NCBI RefSeq assembly: GCF_002243175.1
Contig: NZ_NDYF01000016.1
Coordinates: 62,001-126,000 of the forward strand
Reading direction: 5' to 3'
Source of the DNA: Finegoldia magna_J
GTDB lineage: Bacteria; Bacillota; Clostridia; Tissierellales; Peptoniphilaceae
Length of the DNA: 64,000 nucleotides
The notes below the pieces were generated by a model. It saw only the letters and a list, made by a program, of their open reading frames with translations. It searched no databases and was not told the origin of the DNA. Both the position numbers and the translations under genes were made by a program. Of this stretch, positions 1 through 6,952 are shown in pieces; the first letter of the stretch is position 1; every line of letters begins with the position of its first letter.

Positions 1-649
1 ATCCATTTAGCATTTGTGTATATGAGAAAAATCCAACCTTTATCCCTTTCACATCGATAATAAGTGGATTCGTCGATTCGTTCTCCTTGAAAGTTCCAGT
101 TCTTTTCAAACCGTACTTTTCAATAGCTTCAATCGTGCGGTCAATCCCTTTCAATCTTCTGTCATAAGAGTGATTGTTTGCAGTACTCACCACATCAAAT
201 CCCGTATCTTTTAAAGCTTTTATAACATTCTCGTGCGTTGCAAATTCTGGATAACCACTCATATCTGATGCATCCTTCGCAATAGTCGTCTCCAAGTTGA
301 CTATGGACAAATCACTTTTTTGTACAATATCTTTTATAACTGCAAAAGAATCCGTGAAATCATAATTTGTCGCTTTCGCTTGGCGTATTTGCGTGATGTG
401 GTTCATATAATCGCCCCAACAAGTTATAGTTATCTCTTTCTTTTCCAGATTTTTATTCTCTTTTTCTGATTTGTCACTAGCTTTTACTTTTGATTGAGAT
501 TTTGATTGTGCAGCATTTTTCACTTGAGAATTTTTGTGTGATGCTTGAATTGGAGATTTCCCAGAAATTTCTGAATATCTAAAGCCAATCACACCAACTA
601 AAATCACTATAAGAAAAGCCAATGCAACGGTCGTCTTTTTTCCCTTCAT
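1..649 (-). CDS. CapA-family (poly-gamma-glutamate/capsule) protein, C-terminus cut by window edge
   Basis: The frame is open from an ATG at 649 to the window edge, so the C-terminus is missing. The N-terminus has a short basic stretch and a hydrophobic segment (TTVALAFLIVILVGVIGF), then a Lys/Ser/Gln-rich linker to about residue 75. The folded domain follows with ITCWGDYMNH, SIVNLETTIA and VVSTANNHSYDRR, which are the metal-binding blocks of the CapA/PgsA calcineurin-like phosphoesterase family. Members are membrane-anchored extracytoplasmic proteins linked to capsule or poly-gamma-glutamate export, but the true substrate is often unknown. It starts 7 bp after the rlmH stop, suggesting co-transcription. 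Confidence 0.85.
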   Translation of the reverse strand, partial: MKGKKTTVALAFLIVILVGVIGFRYSEISGKSPIQASHKNSQVKNAAQSKSQSKVKASDKSEKENKNLEKKEITITCWGDYMNHITQIRQAKATNYDFTDSFAVIKDIVQKSDLSIVNLETTIAKDASDMSGYPEFATHENVIKALKDTGFDVVSTANNHSYDRRLKGIDRTIEAIEKYGLKRTGTFKENESTNPLIIDVKGIKVGFFSYTQMLNG

Positions 650-656
650 TTTATCC

Positions 657-1145
657 TCACTTATGATATGGTAAATTGTTGATTATTCTGAAACTTCGGT
701 AAATTTGTTCCAACAAAATCAGCCTCATCAGTTGATGTGGAAATGTAAACTTCGAAAAAGAAAGCGCATAATCGCTCCTGTCAAGCACACTTTGTCCGAG
801 ACCCAACGATCCACCGATTACGAAACAAATATTGGAATGACCTTGTACGGTTAAGTTTTCAATCTTGGCGGCTAATTTTTCACTAGTAAGTTGATTTCCC
901 AAAATCTCTAGCGTTATCACATAATGATTATCCTTGATCTTGGACATGATTTTCTCCGCTTCCTTGTCTTTTACGATCTCCTTTTCACTATCTGACAAAT
1001 TCTCCGCAGCACTCAAATCATCAACCTCAATTATATTTAGTTTGCAATGCGCAGATAACCTCTTCGAAAATTCTGCAATACCAAGTTTTATGTATTTTTC
1101 CTTAACCTTACCCACCGAAATAATATCGATATTCAAAATAATCAC
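657..1145 (-). CDS. rlmH: 23S rRNA (pseudouridine(1915)-N(3))-methyltransferase RlmH
   Basis: RlmH is a small SPOUT-fold enzyme that methylates pseudouridine 1915 in helix 69 of 23S rRNA. The 162 residues match the family length (about 159). The N-terminal DIISVGKVKEKY, the SAM-binding FVIGGSLGLGQ loop and the C-terminal LILLEQIYRSFRI...YHK are all present, so it should be active. An internal start a few codons later (at NIDIISVGK) is possible. The capA-like gene follows immediately. Confidence 0.95.
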   Translation of the reverse strand: MIILNIDIISVGKVKEKYIKLGIAEFSKRLSAHCKLNIIEVDDLSAAENLSDSEKEIVKDKEAEKIMSKIKDNHYVITLEILGNQLTSEKLAAKIENLTVQGHSNICFVIGGSLGLGQSVLDRSDYALSFSKFTFPHQLMRLILLEQIYRSFRIINNLPYHK

Positions 1146-1380
1146 AACCTTTTTACTTTAATAAGTATATCATATATTTAATTAAAATTTTTGTGGAAAT
1201 TCACAAAAACTCAAATGTTATTTGTCAATTCATAAAATTCAAAAGATATCATTATGTTTATAGTTAAATTATTAATAGTTGCTTTTCTTACACAATAATA
1301 GTATTATTATTTATAAGAAGATCAAACTCAAAATTATTTTTTTATCTTAGAATGATAAATTTTTAATTATTAATTTGGTA

Positions 1381-1409
1381 TTGACAGAACTAGCCTTGTG
1401 ATTTATTAT
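1381..1409 (+). promoter_or_regulatory. Sigma-A promoter of the NYN gene
   Basis: TTGACA at 1381-1386 and TATTAT at 1404-1409 are separated by 17 bp, a near-consensus housekeeping promoter. Transcription would begin near 1416, giving a leader of about 95 nt. The preceding 1150-1380 is AT-rich and shows no gene. Confidence 0.75.
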
Positions 1410-1414
1410 TATAG

Positions 1415-1498
1415 TATAACAAATGTTATATTTATCAAATACATCCTTGGTAGTAGATGTCCCACCATATGGGAACTTTCGAAACCAAGGATTTTTTA
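1415..1498 (+). promoter_or_regulatory. Structured leader with terminator-like hairpin before the NYN gene
   Basis: The leader starts with ATAAC-aaat-GTTAT (1415-1428). An 8-bp stem follows, ATCCTTGG (1443-1450) with CCAAGGAT (1485-1492), which encloses a second stem TCCCA/TGGGA (1460-1474) and a TTTCGAAA palindrome. A run of six T directly follows the outer stem, so this looks like an intrinsic terminator placed 14 bp before the ribosome-binding site GGAGG. It could be an attenuator, a riboswitch-like element or a small RNA terminator. I do not recognise it as a known RNA family. Confidence 0.6.
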
Positions 1499-1511
1499 GT
1501 TTGGAGGAAAT

Positions 1512-2192
1512 ATGAAAGCAGCAATTTTAATCGATGGTGGTTACTATAGAAAAGTAGCATTAAAAACTTTAAGAAAAAACAACTCTCCTGAAGATGATGC
1601 CAAAACTTTAATAAAATATTGCATGAGACACTTAAAAGAACGAAGAGGTAAAGACGAAACATTTTATGATTTATATCGAATTTTTTATTACGATTGCCCA
1701 CCTTTAGATAACAGTGTTTTTCATCCATTATCTAATAAGGTAATTAATATGAAAAAAGAGCATCACTATACTTGGATGAATACGTTTCTAAAAGAATTAA
1801 AGAAAACCAGAAAAGTAGCATTGCGATTAGGAAGACTGTCAGAAAATGAAACAAGATATACTTTAAAATATGAATCAGTAAAAAAATTATTAAATAAATC
1901 TTTAACTCTAGAGGAGCTAACCCCTCAAGATTTTCAGATAACATCAACTCAAAAAGGTGTTGATATGAAAATAGGTGTTGATATCGCTTCTTTAGCGTAT
2001 AAAAAGCAAGTTGATAAGATAGTTTTACTTGCGGGTGATTCTGATTTTGTACCAGCTGCAAAATTAGCTAGAAGAGAAGGTATTGATTTTGTACTTGACT
2101 CTCTTGGAAGAAAAATAAAAGATGATTTATTTGAACACATAGATGGACTTAGATGTTGCGATGATAAATTAAAAAACCAAAATAACCGGTAA
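1512..2192 (+). CDS. NYN-domain (LabA/DUF88-like) protein, putative RNase
   Basis: The protein has 226 residues. It opens with AAILIDGGYYRK and ends with DKIVLLAGDSDFVPAAKLARREGIDFVLDSLG. These are the acidic-residue blocks of NYN/PIN-like nucleases (early Asp8, then the GDSDF motif near residue 176). The family cleaves RNA or is predicted to. The middle region is basic, as expected for RNA binding. It is a single gene with its own promoter and GGAGG site at 1503-1507, preceded by a structured leader. It lies in a small island between rlmH and rpsI beside an integrase-like tail, which suggests acquisition. The substrate is unknown. Confidence 0.8.
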   Translation: MKAAILIDGGYYRKVALKTLRKNNSPEDDAKTLIKYCMRHLKERRGKDETFYDLYRIFYYDCPPLDNSVFHPLSNKVINMKKEHHYTWMNTFLKELKKTRKVALRLGRLSENETRYTLKYESVKKLLNKSLTLEELTPQDFQITSTQKGVDMKIGVDIASLAYKKQVDKIVLLAGDSDFVPAAKLARREGIDFVLDSLGRKIKDDLFEHIDGLRCCDDKLKNQNNR

Positions 2193-2287
2193 AATGATAA
2201 ATGCAAAATAAAAAATCTTTATTCGAGTTTTTAATCCTTTTATAATACAACTATTCACAGACAAAAATCTATCGGAATAATTTTGTA

Positions 2288-2368
2288 AACATTTCCCCTG
2301 GAGAACTAGTATATCATAAGCTTATTAATAATGATGGTGTGAACTTTGGTGTGAATTTTGATAAATAA
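2288..2368 (+). pseudogene. Possible integrase C-terminal remnant
   Basis: After a stop at 2285-2287 the frame is open for 26 codons and ends in NDGVNFGVNFDK-stop. Tails with repeated G-V-x-F blocks occur at the ends of some phage and ICE tyrosine integrases. No start codon or catalytic residues remain. It sits next to the 3' end of rpsI, a known integration target of streptococcal ICEs. This is a weak identification. Confidence 0.3.
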
Positions 2369-2372
2369 GCAT

Positions 2373-2412
2373 AAAAAAAGCACTTGATGGTGTGAACCAA
2401 AAAGTGCTTTTC
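2373..2412 (-). terminator. Terminator after rpsI
   Basis: AAAAGCACTT (2376-2385) pairs with AAGTGCTTTT (2402-2411). A/T runs flank both sides, so it can act on both strands. Its loop holds GATGGTGTGAAC, an exact copy of 2333-2344. Confidence 0.8.
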
Positions 2413-2432
2413 CATTGATATATAATTGTTTT

Positions 2433-2825
2433 CTATCTCTTACTGAATTGTGGAGATTTACGCGCTTTTTTCAAGCCGTACTTCTTTCTTTCCTTTTTAC
2501 GAGGGTCTCTAGTTAAGAAACCTGCTCTTTTTAATTCAGCTCTGTAGTCTGGGTCAACTTCTAATAAAGCACGAGCAACACCATGTCTAATAGCACCTGC
2601 TTGACCAGTGTATCCGCCACCTTTTACATTAACAGTAACATCATAGCTTTCAGCATTGTTAGTTAATTCCAAAGCTTCTTTAGCTATAACTCTTAATGTA
2701 TCGAAGTTAAAGTATTCACTTATATCTTTTTTGTTAATTGTGAATTTTCCACTTCCTGGTACTAAAGTAACTCTAGCAACAGAAGTTTTTCTTCTACCAG
2801 TTCCTTGATATCTATTATTAGCCAT
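2433..2825 (-). CDS. rpsI: 30S ribosomal protein S9
   Basis: S9 is a 30S head protein whose basic C-terminal tail reaches the P-site tRNA. The protein has 130 residues, begins MANNRYQGTGRRKTSVARV and ends in ARKSPQFSKR with the invariant SKR/FSKR tail. It is complete. It follows rplM by 11 bp in the conserved L13-S9 operon. Confidence 0.98.
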   Translation of the reverse strand: MANNRYQGTGRRKTSVARVTLVPGSGKFTINKKDISEYFNFDTLRVIAKEALELTNNAESYDVTVNVKGGGYTGQAGAIRHGVARALLEVDPDYRAELKRAGFLTRDPRKKERKKYGLKKARKSPQFSKR

Positions 2826-2836
2826 TTAATTACCTC

Positions 2837-3268
2837 CTACTTAATTTCCAAAACTTCAGGGTTTTGAGCGATGTGATCGTGATCAGCGCCTCTGTAAACT
2901 CTTAATTTTTTAGCCATTTGACGACCTAAAGAGTTGTGAGGAAGCATACCAACGATAGCATGAGTTACAGCTCTTTCTGGATCTTTCTTCATTAAGTCTT
3001 TGTAGGTAATTGATTTAAGACCACCAGCATATCCTGTGTAATGTCTTAATTCTTTTTGTTCTAATTTTTTACCTGTTAATTTAACTTTTTCTGCATTAAT
3101 TACGATTACGTAATCTCCAACATCCGCATTAGGAGTAAACATTGGTTTGTTTTTTCCTCTTAAAATAGAAGCAACTTCAGTAGATAATCTACCTAAAACA
3201 ACATCTGTTGCGTCTACTACATACCATTTTCTTTGGATGTCATCTTTCTTAGGTATATAAGTTTTCAT
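2837..3268 (-). CDS. rplM: 50S ribosomal protein L13
   Basis: L13 is an early-assembly 50S protein. The protein has 143 residues, with the typical KWYVVDATDVVLGRLSTEVA start, GDYVIVINAEKVKLTGKK and the HNSLGRQMAKKLRVY block. It is the first gene of the L13-S9 operon and is preceded by a structured leader of about 130 nt. Confidence 0.98.
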   Translation of the reverse strand: MKTYIPKKDDIQRKWYVVDATDVVLGRLSTEVASILRGKNKPMFTPNADVGDYVIVINAEKVKLTGKKLEQKELRHYTGYAGGLKSITYKDLMKKDPERAVTHAIVGMLPHNSLGRQMAKKLRVYRGADHDHIAQNPEVLEIK

Positions 3269-3284
3269 TCAATTCATCCTTTCC

Positions 3285-3425
3285 TTTATTTACAATATTT
3301 GGCTACTTGGACATCGCTGCCAAAAAGCGATTGTTTTCTCACCGGGAATTTAGACACGTCGCACACCCGGCCATCGGCGACTTTCTGTATTGCATAAAAG
3401 GAAATGACTCCTTTTACATACCAAA
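3285..3425 (-). promoter_or_regulatory. L13 leader (ribosomal-protein autoregulatory RNA)
   Basis: Between the promoter and rplM the minus strand carries a GC-richer, hairpin-prone stretch (GTCGCCGATGGCCGGGTGTG ... CCCGGTGAG ... CGCTTTTTGGCAGCG) unlike its AT-rich surroundings. Firmicutes rplM operons usually carry an L13_leader RNA here, through which L13 represses its own operon. Position, length and pairing fit, but I could not run a covariance search. Confidence 0.7.
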
Positions 3426-3427
3426 AT

Positions 3428-3456
3428 ATTATATACTCTCTTGATATAATTGTCAA
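3428..3456 (-). promoter_or_regulatory. Promoter of rplM-rpsI
   Basis: On the minus strand, TTGACA (3451-3456) and TATAAT (3428-3433) are 17 bp apart, a perfect consensus promoter. Its -35 box abuts the stop codon of the upstream cupin gene. Confidence 0.85.
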
Positions 3457-3750
3457 CTATTTTATTGTAAAACACAACCACACACATTCATCGCTTGTGC
3501 TTTTCACTTCGTGAACGACATTTTTCGGAATAAAATACGTATCCATTTCCTTAAGTCTCACATCTTTTCCTTCTACATTTAACATCGCATCCCCCTTAAT
3601 CACGACAACAAATTCGTCAAAATCCTGATTGTACGGCCCAGATGTTTCGTTTTTTGATTGTATTCTGTGAATATCAAACTTTTCATTTCTAACAATTGTA
3701 TCCTTAATAATATGATTTTCATCAAAATTCAAATCTTCTAGTAAATTCAT
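3457..3750 (-). CDS. Small cupin-domain protein
   Basis: This 97-residue single-domain cupin has the two barrel motifs around EFVVVIKGDAMLNVEG and DTYFIPKNVVHEVKS. The conserved His near residue 78 could bind a metal. Members bind small ligands or metals, and the ligand here is unknown. It starts 9 bp after yqeC, so the two probably form an operon. Its end overlaps the rplM promoter. Confidence 0.8.
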   Translation of the reverse strand: MNLLEDLNFDENHIIKDTIVRNEKFDIHRIQSKNETSGPYNQDFDEFVVVIKGDAMLNVEGKDVRLKEMDTYFIPKNVVHEVKSTSDECVWLCFTIK

Positions 3751-3759
3751 AAAATTCTC

Positions 3760-4458
3760 CTAATATATCTTAATAATTTCCCCAAAACTCATCACAAAAA
3801 TCTTCACATCCACATCAATTCTCTCAATAATATCCATCGCATTTTCAATGTCTTGTTTTGTGTCTGCCTTATTCAAAATCAAAAATTTTTTCGCATCGTA
3901 CGAATTTTTGAACAGACCACAATTAGAATTGATGATTTCTGCGTAGCTTTCTGTCGTCAAAGTATTGGGATTTCCAATAATTTTCTCCATATATTCTTTT
4001 CTGTGACAAAATCTCTCATCAAAAGGCTTGTCCACACTATCAAGTCCCATCACACCAACGCAATGCGTGATATTTCTAGGATTTACAGGCTCATCTTCAC
4101 GTGGAGCTTTGATTGATCTTGTCTTTGCCCCATCCGTTTCCAAAATTATATTGGAAAACAATCCTTCATCAAAAATTTTGTCGAAAAATTCCGGCTCAAA
4201 TCCTATTTCTTTTGTGTCTGTACGTGATTTTGATGCAAAATATATTTTCCCGTCCACAATTTTCGCATTATCATCGAATTTGTACAAATAATCAAATTTA
4301 TCTTCACTCACAATCCCCATCTTCGTCGTCGTACTCACAATGGATGCTTCATTCATTGATTTGAACTCATTTGCAAGCAAAAAAACGCTCGAAGTTTTCC
4401 CACCAGCACCTTGAATCGCTATCATGTTTTTATCTTTCAAACTCATAAACTCCAACAT
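3760..4458 (-). CDS. yqeC: Selenium-dependent hydroxylase accessory protein YqeC-like
   Basis: The protein has 232 residues with a P-loop near the N-terminus (IAIQGAGGKTSSVFLLA), STTTKMG and a central HCVGVMGLDSVDKPFDERFCHR block. These are typical of YqeC, which is associated with selenium-dependent molybdenum hydroxylases and is thought to act in maturation of the labile selenium cofactor. No xdh, yqeB or selD gene is visible here, so the link is by family only. The upstream AT-rich region would hold the promoter for yqeC and the cupin. Confidence 0.75.
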   Translation of the reverse strand: MLEFMSLKDKNMIAIQGAGGKTSSVFLLANEFKSMNEASIVSTTTKMGIVSEDKFDYLYKFDDNAKIVDGKIYFASKSRTDTKEIGFEPEFFDKIFDEGLFSNIILETDGAKTRSIKAPREDEPVNPRNITHCVGVMGLDSVDKPFDERFCHRKEYMEKIIGNPNTLTTESYAEIINSNCGLFKNSYDAKKFLILNKADTKQDIENAMDIIERIDVDVKIFVMSFGEIIKIY

Positions 4459-4507
4459 AATATCACCATTTTTATTATCTCACAAAATTTTCAAATACAA
4501 AACCCAA

Positions 4508-4535
4508 TTGAAAATCTGCACCAATGAATTATAAT
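4508..4535 (+). promoter_or_regulatory. Promoter of the small basic protein gene
   Basis: TTGAAA (4508-4513) and TATAAT (4530-4535) are spaced 16 bp apart, about 30 bp before the start codon region. A GGAAGG ribosome-binding site lies just before the ATG. Confidence 0.6.
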
Positions 4536-4567
4536 TAATATATAATAATATATTAAGGAAGGCATTT

Positions 4568-4768
4568 ATGAAAATAGGATTTAGAACACCAAGCTTGAAG
4601 AAATCATTCAAAGCAAGAACAACTTCAAAGTACAAAAGAAAACTAAAGTCTGCAATTGACTCAACTTACGGCAAAAAAGGAGTTGGCTGGTTTAAAAACC
4701 CCAAAAAAGCACTTTATAACAAGATTTATAACAAAACTACAAAAAGTATATTTGATATTTTCAAGTAA
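4568..4768 (+). CDS. Small, very basic protein of unknown function
   Basis: This 66-residue protein (RTPSLKKSFKARTTSKYKRK at the N-terminus, GKKGVGWFKNPKKALYNKIY in the middle) is rich in Lys and Arg. Similar short proteins occur across Firmicutes, sometimes near mobile elements, without a known function. It has a good promoter and ribosome-binding site. It could bind nucleic acid, judged from charge only. Confidence 0.65.
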   Translation: MKIGFRTPSLKKSFKARTTSKYKRKLKSAIDSTYGKKGVGWFKNPKKALYNKIYNKTTKSIFDIFK

Positions 4769-4791
4769 TTTAACGTAAAACAGAGGTACAC

Positions 4792-5468
4792 ATGAAAAAA
4801 TTTCTAAAATTATTTGGCATAGCATTTGCAATCGGGATAACAATGCTGATAATTAGCATCGTATTCAAAATCGACGACAAAGTCATGCTTAATATTATTG
4901 GATAATTGGAGCAGCAGTCTTGGCAATTATTCTTATATTCAACACAATTTATTTCTTCTATAAAACAAATGATTTGAAACATTCAATGAAACTTTTTGAA
5001 GAAATGAAATACAAAGATTTCGTCAATGAATTAGAACCAAAAATTTCCAAAATCAAAAACAAACACATCCAAACAGTGATGAAAATGAATTTGGGAGCAG
5101 GATATTTGGAGTTAAATGAACCAAATAAAACACTGTCAGTTTATGAAACAATCGCAACAGATCAATTGAAAAACCAAGATCTTCAGTTGATATATTGGCT
5201 TAACACAATGATCGTCCACTTCAAATTAAACGATGAAGAAAAGTTTAATGAGCTGTTCGCAACACACGAAAAACTTTTAAAACAATTTGAAAACAGTCCA
5301 AATTACGGCGAAAACATCAAACAATTGTATATAATGAAAAACATATTCGACGATGATTTTGCGTTGGCAAGAAAAAACTTAAACGCTTTGAAAAGCAAAT
5401 CCACAAACCCTAGATTCAAAAAAGAATACAAAAGATTGGAAAATATAATAAAACAACACGAAAAATAA
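4792..5468 (+). pseudogene. Two-TM, TPR-like membrane protein, broken by a frameshift
   Basis: An ATG at 4792 with AGAGG upstream opens MKKFLKLFGIAFAIGITMLI, a first membrane helix. That frame ends at a TAA at 4903-4905. The rest continues in another frame, open from 4893: a second helix (IIGAAVLAIILIFNTIYFF), then a helical TPR-like cytosolic domain to 5468. A 1-nt indel near 4893-4905 would join them. The joined product would match the two-helix plus TPR layout of the intact gene at 29779-30291. The downstream part might still be made from the TTG at 4920. Confidence 0.7.
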
Positions 5469-5500
5469 AGGCTGTGAGCGTGAACTCATAGCCTTTTTGT
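5466..5500 (+). terminator. Terminator of the TPR membrane gene
   Basis: AAAGGCTGTGAG and CTCATAGCCTTT form a stem (one G-T pair) followed by a T run. Confidence 0.8.
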
Positions 5501-5565
5501 TGGTTTGACTATTCAAAAAAGGGTGTTTTATTAAGAACATCTGCTAGGAAATTGCCTTTAACAAA

Positions 5566-5690
5566 TTAATTATTTTGTCTTTTTTGTCTTGCTTTTTCGA
5601 TTTTTTTCTTCTTTTCTTCTTCTAGATATTTTTTATACCCTTCTTCTAGCATTTTTTTGCCTTTAGATTGTTTTCATGTGTGTTGAGCAT
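5566..5690 (-). pseudogene. Very short Lys/Glu-rich ORF, probably frameshifted
   Basis: An ATG at 5690 with a GGAGG site encodes MLNTHENNLKAKKC and then stops. Shifting frame in the A-rich run near 5651-5658 continues MLEEGYKKYLEEEKKKKIEK to a stop at 5566. The joined peptide of about 40 residues would be a charged helix. It could instead be an untranslated spacer. The rest of 5500-5760 shows nothing clear. Confidence 0.3.
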
Positions 5691-5763
5691 ATTATTCCTC
5701 CAACAATTCTATTTCTTTAACTTTCAACATCTTAGATTATTAATATTTGGGGTTTTATTAATT

Positions 5764-6182
5764 TTATGCTAAAAGATAATCTTTAGCTTTCTTGTATTTT
5801 TCAACTCTTTTAAAGTCTTTTTCTGAAATACATTCCAGTCTGCCTAGATTCATATTATCTTCCAAATCCATTAATTTTACTTTTCTTGCAATGCTATTAC
5901 TTTTTATATTTTTTACATAATCCATGTATGCTACATTTTCTGGATGCGTAAGTTTAATCAAGGCATCCTTTTGTTCAGAGTCAAGAAAGCCAAAATCATT
6001 AATTGTGTATTTGTCAGAATCTTCTAAAACATCGTGCAACAATGCAACTATCTTGTATCGTCTGTCACTTATTCTCTTAGAAACTCTTAGTGGATGTAAA
6101 AAGTATGCGTGTCCGCCTTTATCTTTTTGTCCTTTATGCGCGCATTTAGCATAATAAAAAAAGCTTTAATATAGTTGAGCAT
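5764..6182 (-). pseudogene. Small HD-domain (RelA/SpoT-type hydrolase-like) protein with a 1-nt frameshift
   Basis: The long open frame carries CAHKGQKDKGGHAYFLHPLR, IVALLHDVLEDS and a C-terminal ARKVKLMDLEDNMNL block, the metal-binding pattern of small HD hydrolases related to the ppGpp-hydrolase domain. A stop at 6166-6168 cuts its N-terminus. An ATG at 6182 reads MLNYIKAFF in the neighbouring frame and would join YYAKCAHKG exactly if the 7-A tract at 6156-6162 had one more base. The ATG overlaps the end of the upstream ORF (TATTATG), which suggests translational coupling. As it stands, translation from an internal start would lose the first metal-binding His. Confidence 0.75.
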
Positions 6183-6363
6183 AGTATTCTTCCTTTGTTA
6201 TATCTTCGGTATATATCGACTCCAAATCAATCTTAGAATAGAAATCATTAAATACTTCCTTACCATCTTTTATGCAGTAATACATGCCACCTTCACATTT
6301 TACATACTTTTTATAATCTGGACAATAATAATATACAGTTGGAGTTTTAAACTTCATAATCAT
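6166..6363 (-). CDS. Small hypothetical protein with two Cys-containing Tyr-rich motifs
   Basis: This 65-residue protein has the pattern YYYCPDYKKYVKCEGGMYYC, with three cysteines that could bind a metal, and an acidic C-terminal half. I do not recognise a family. The start may be MKFKT, two codons in. Its last codons overlap the ATG of the HD gene, so the two form a coupled pair. Confidence 0.55.
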   Translation of the reverse strand: MIMKFKTPTVYYYCPDYKKYVKCEGGMYYCIKDGKEVFNDFYSKIDLESIYTEDITKEEYYAQLY

Positions 6364-6571
6364 TGATCCTTTCTTTTTTATGTTCCCTTTCTTTTACAAA
6401 CCATGTACCAACTTTTATGTAAATATTCGATAAATTGAAATATATTTATATTATATCTTGTATCTCCTAGAGATCAAATATTATGATGATGATTTGTAAA
6501 ATCTCTATTAAACACCTTTTCGCTTTTATATTGTATAGAAATTTTCAGTACTTTTTATACAATAATGATAT

Positions 6572-6952
6572 ATTTACATTCCATTCTGGTTTGATTTTAA
6601 TTAAAAAATAGACAATGGCAAGAGGCAAGAGATCCTCAATTTACATTCCATTTTGGTTTGATTTTGATCAGTAAGTTGCGTTGTTAGTTACTTTTCTATG
6701 AAGATTTAAATTTCATTATGAGTAGGTTTTAATTGTCTTTTTAAGTCCATAGAACTCTGCTATCGTATATTTACATTCCACATAATATCATTTACATTCC
6801 ACTCTGGTTAGATTTTAATTGAAGTATTGTATACTTTTAAATCTATTAGCTATCACATTTACATTCCACTTTGGTTAAATTTTAATTATATTCTTGCCAA
6901 GTAAATACTTTAAAAGTTCAAAATTCACATTCCATTCTGGTTAAATTTTAAT
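6572..6952 (-). repeat. Degenerate distal (oldest) end of the CRISPR array
   Basis: Repeats here differ from the consensus at several positions, for example CCATTCTGGTTTGATTTTAAT. The copy at 6704-6733 is barely recognisable. At 6769-6780 only the first 12 nt of a repeat remain, 9 nt before the next full repeat at 6790. This pattern fits mutation and deletion at the leader-distal end. Confidence 0.85.

Noticed and set aside
1435..1728. 97-codon ORF on the minus strand
   Set aside because: It runs antisense through the NYN leader and start, with no ribosome site or recognisable domain.
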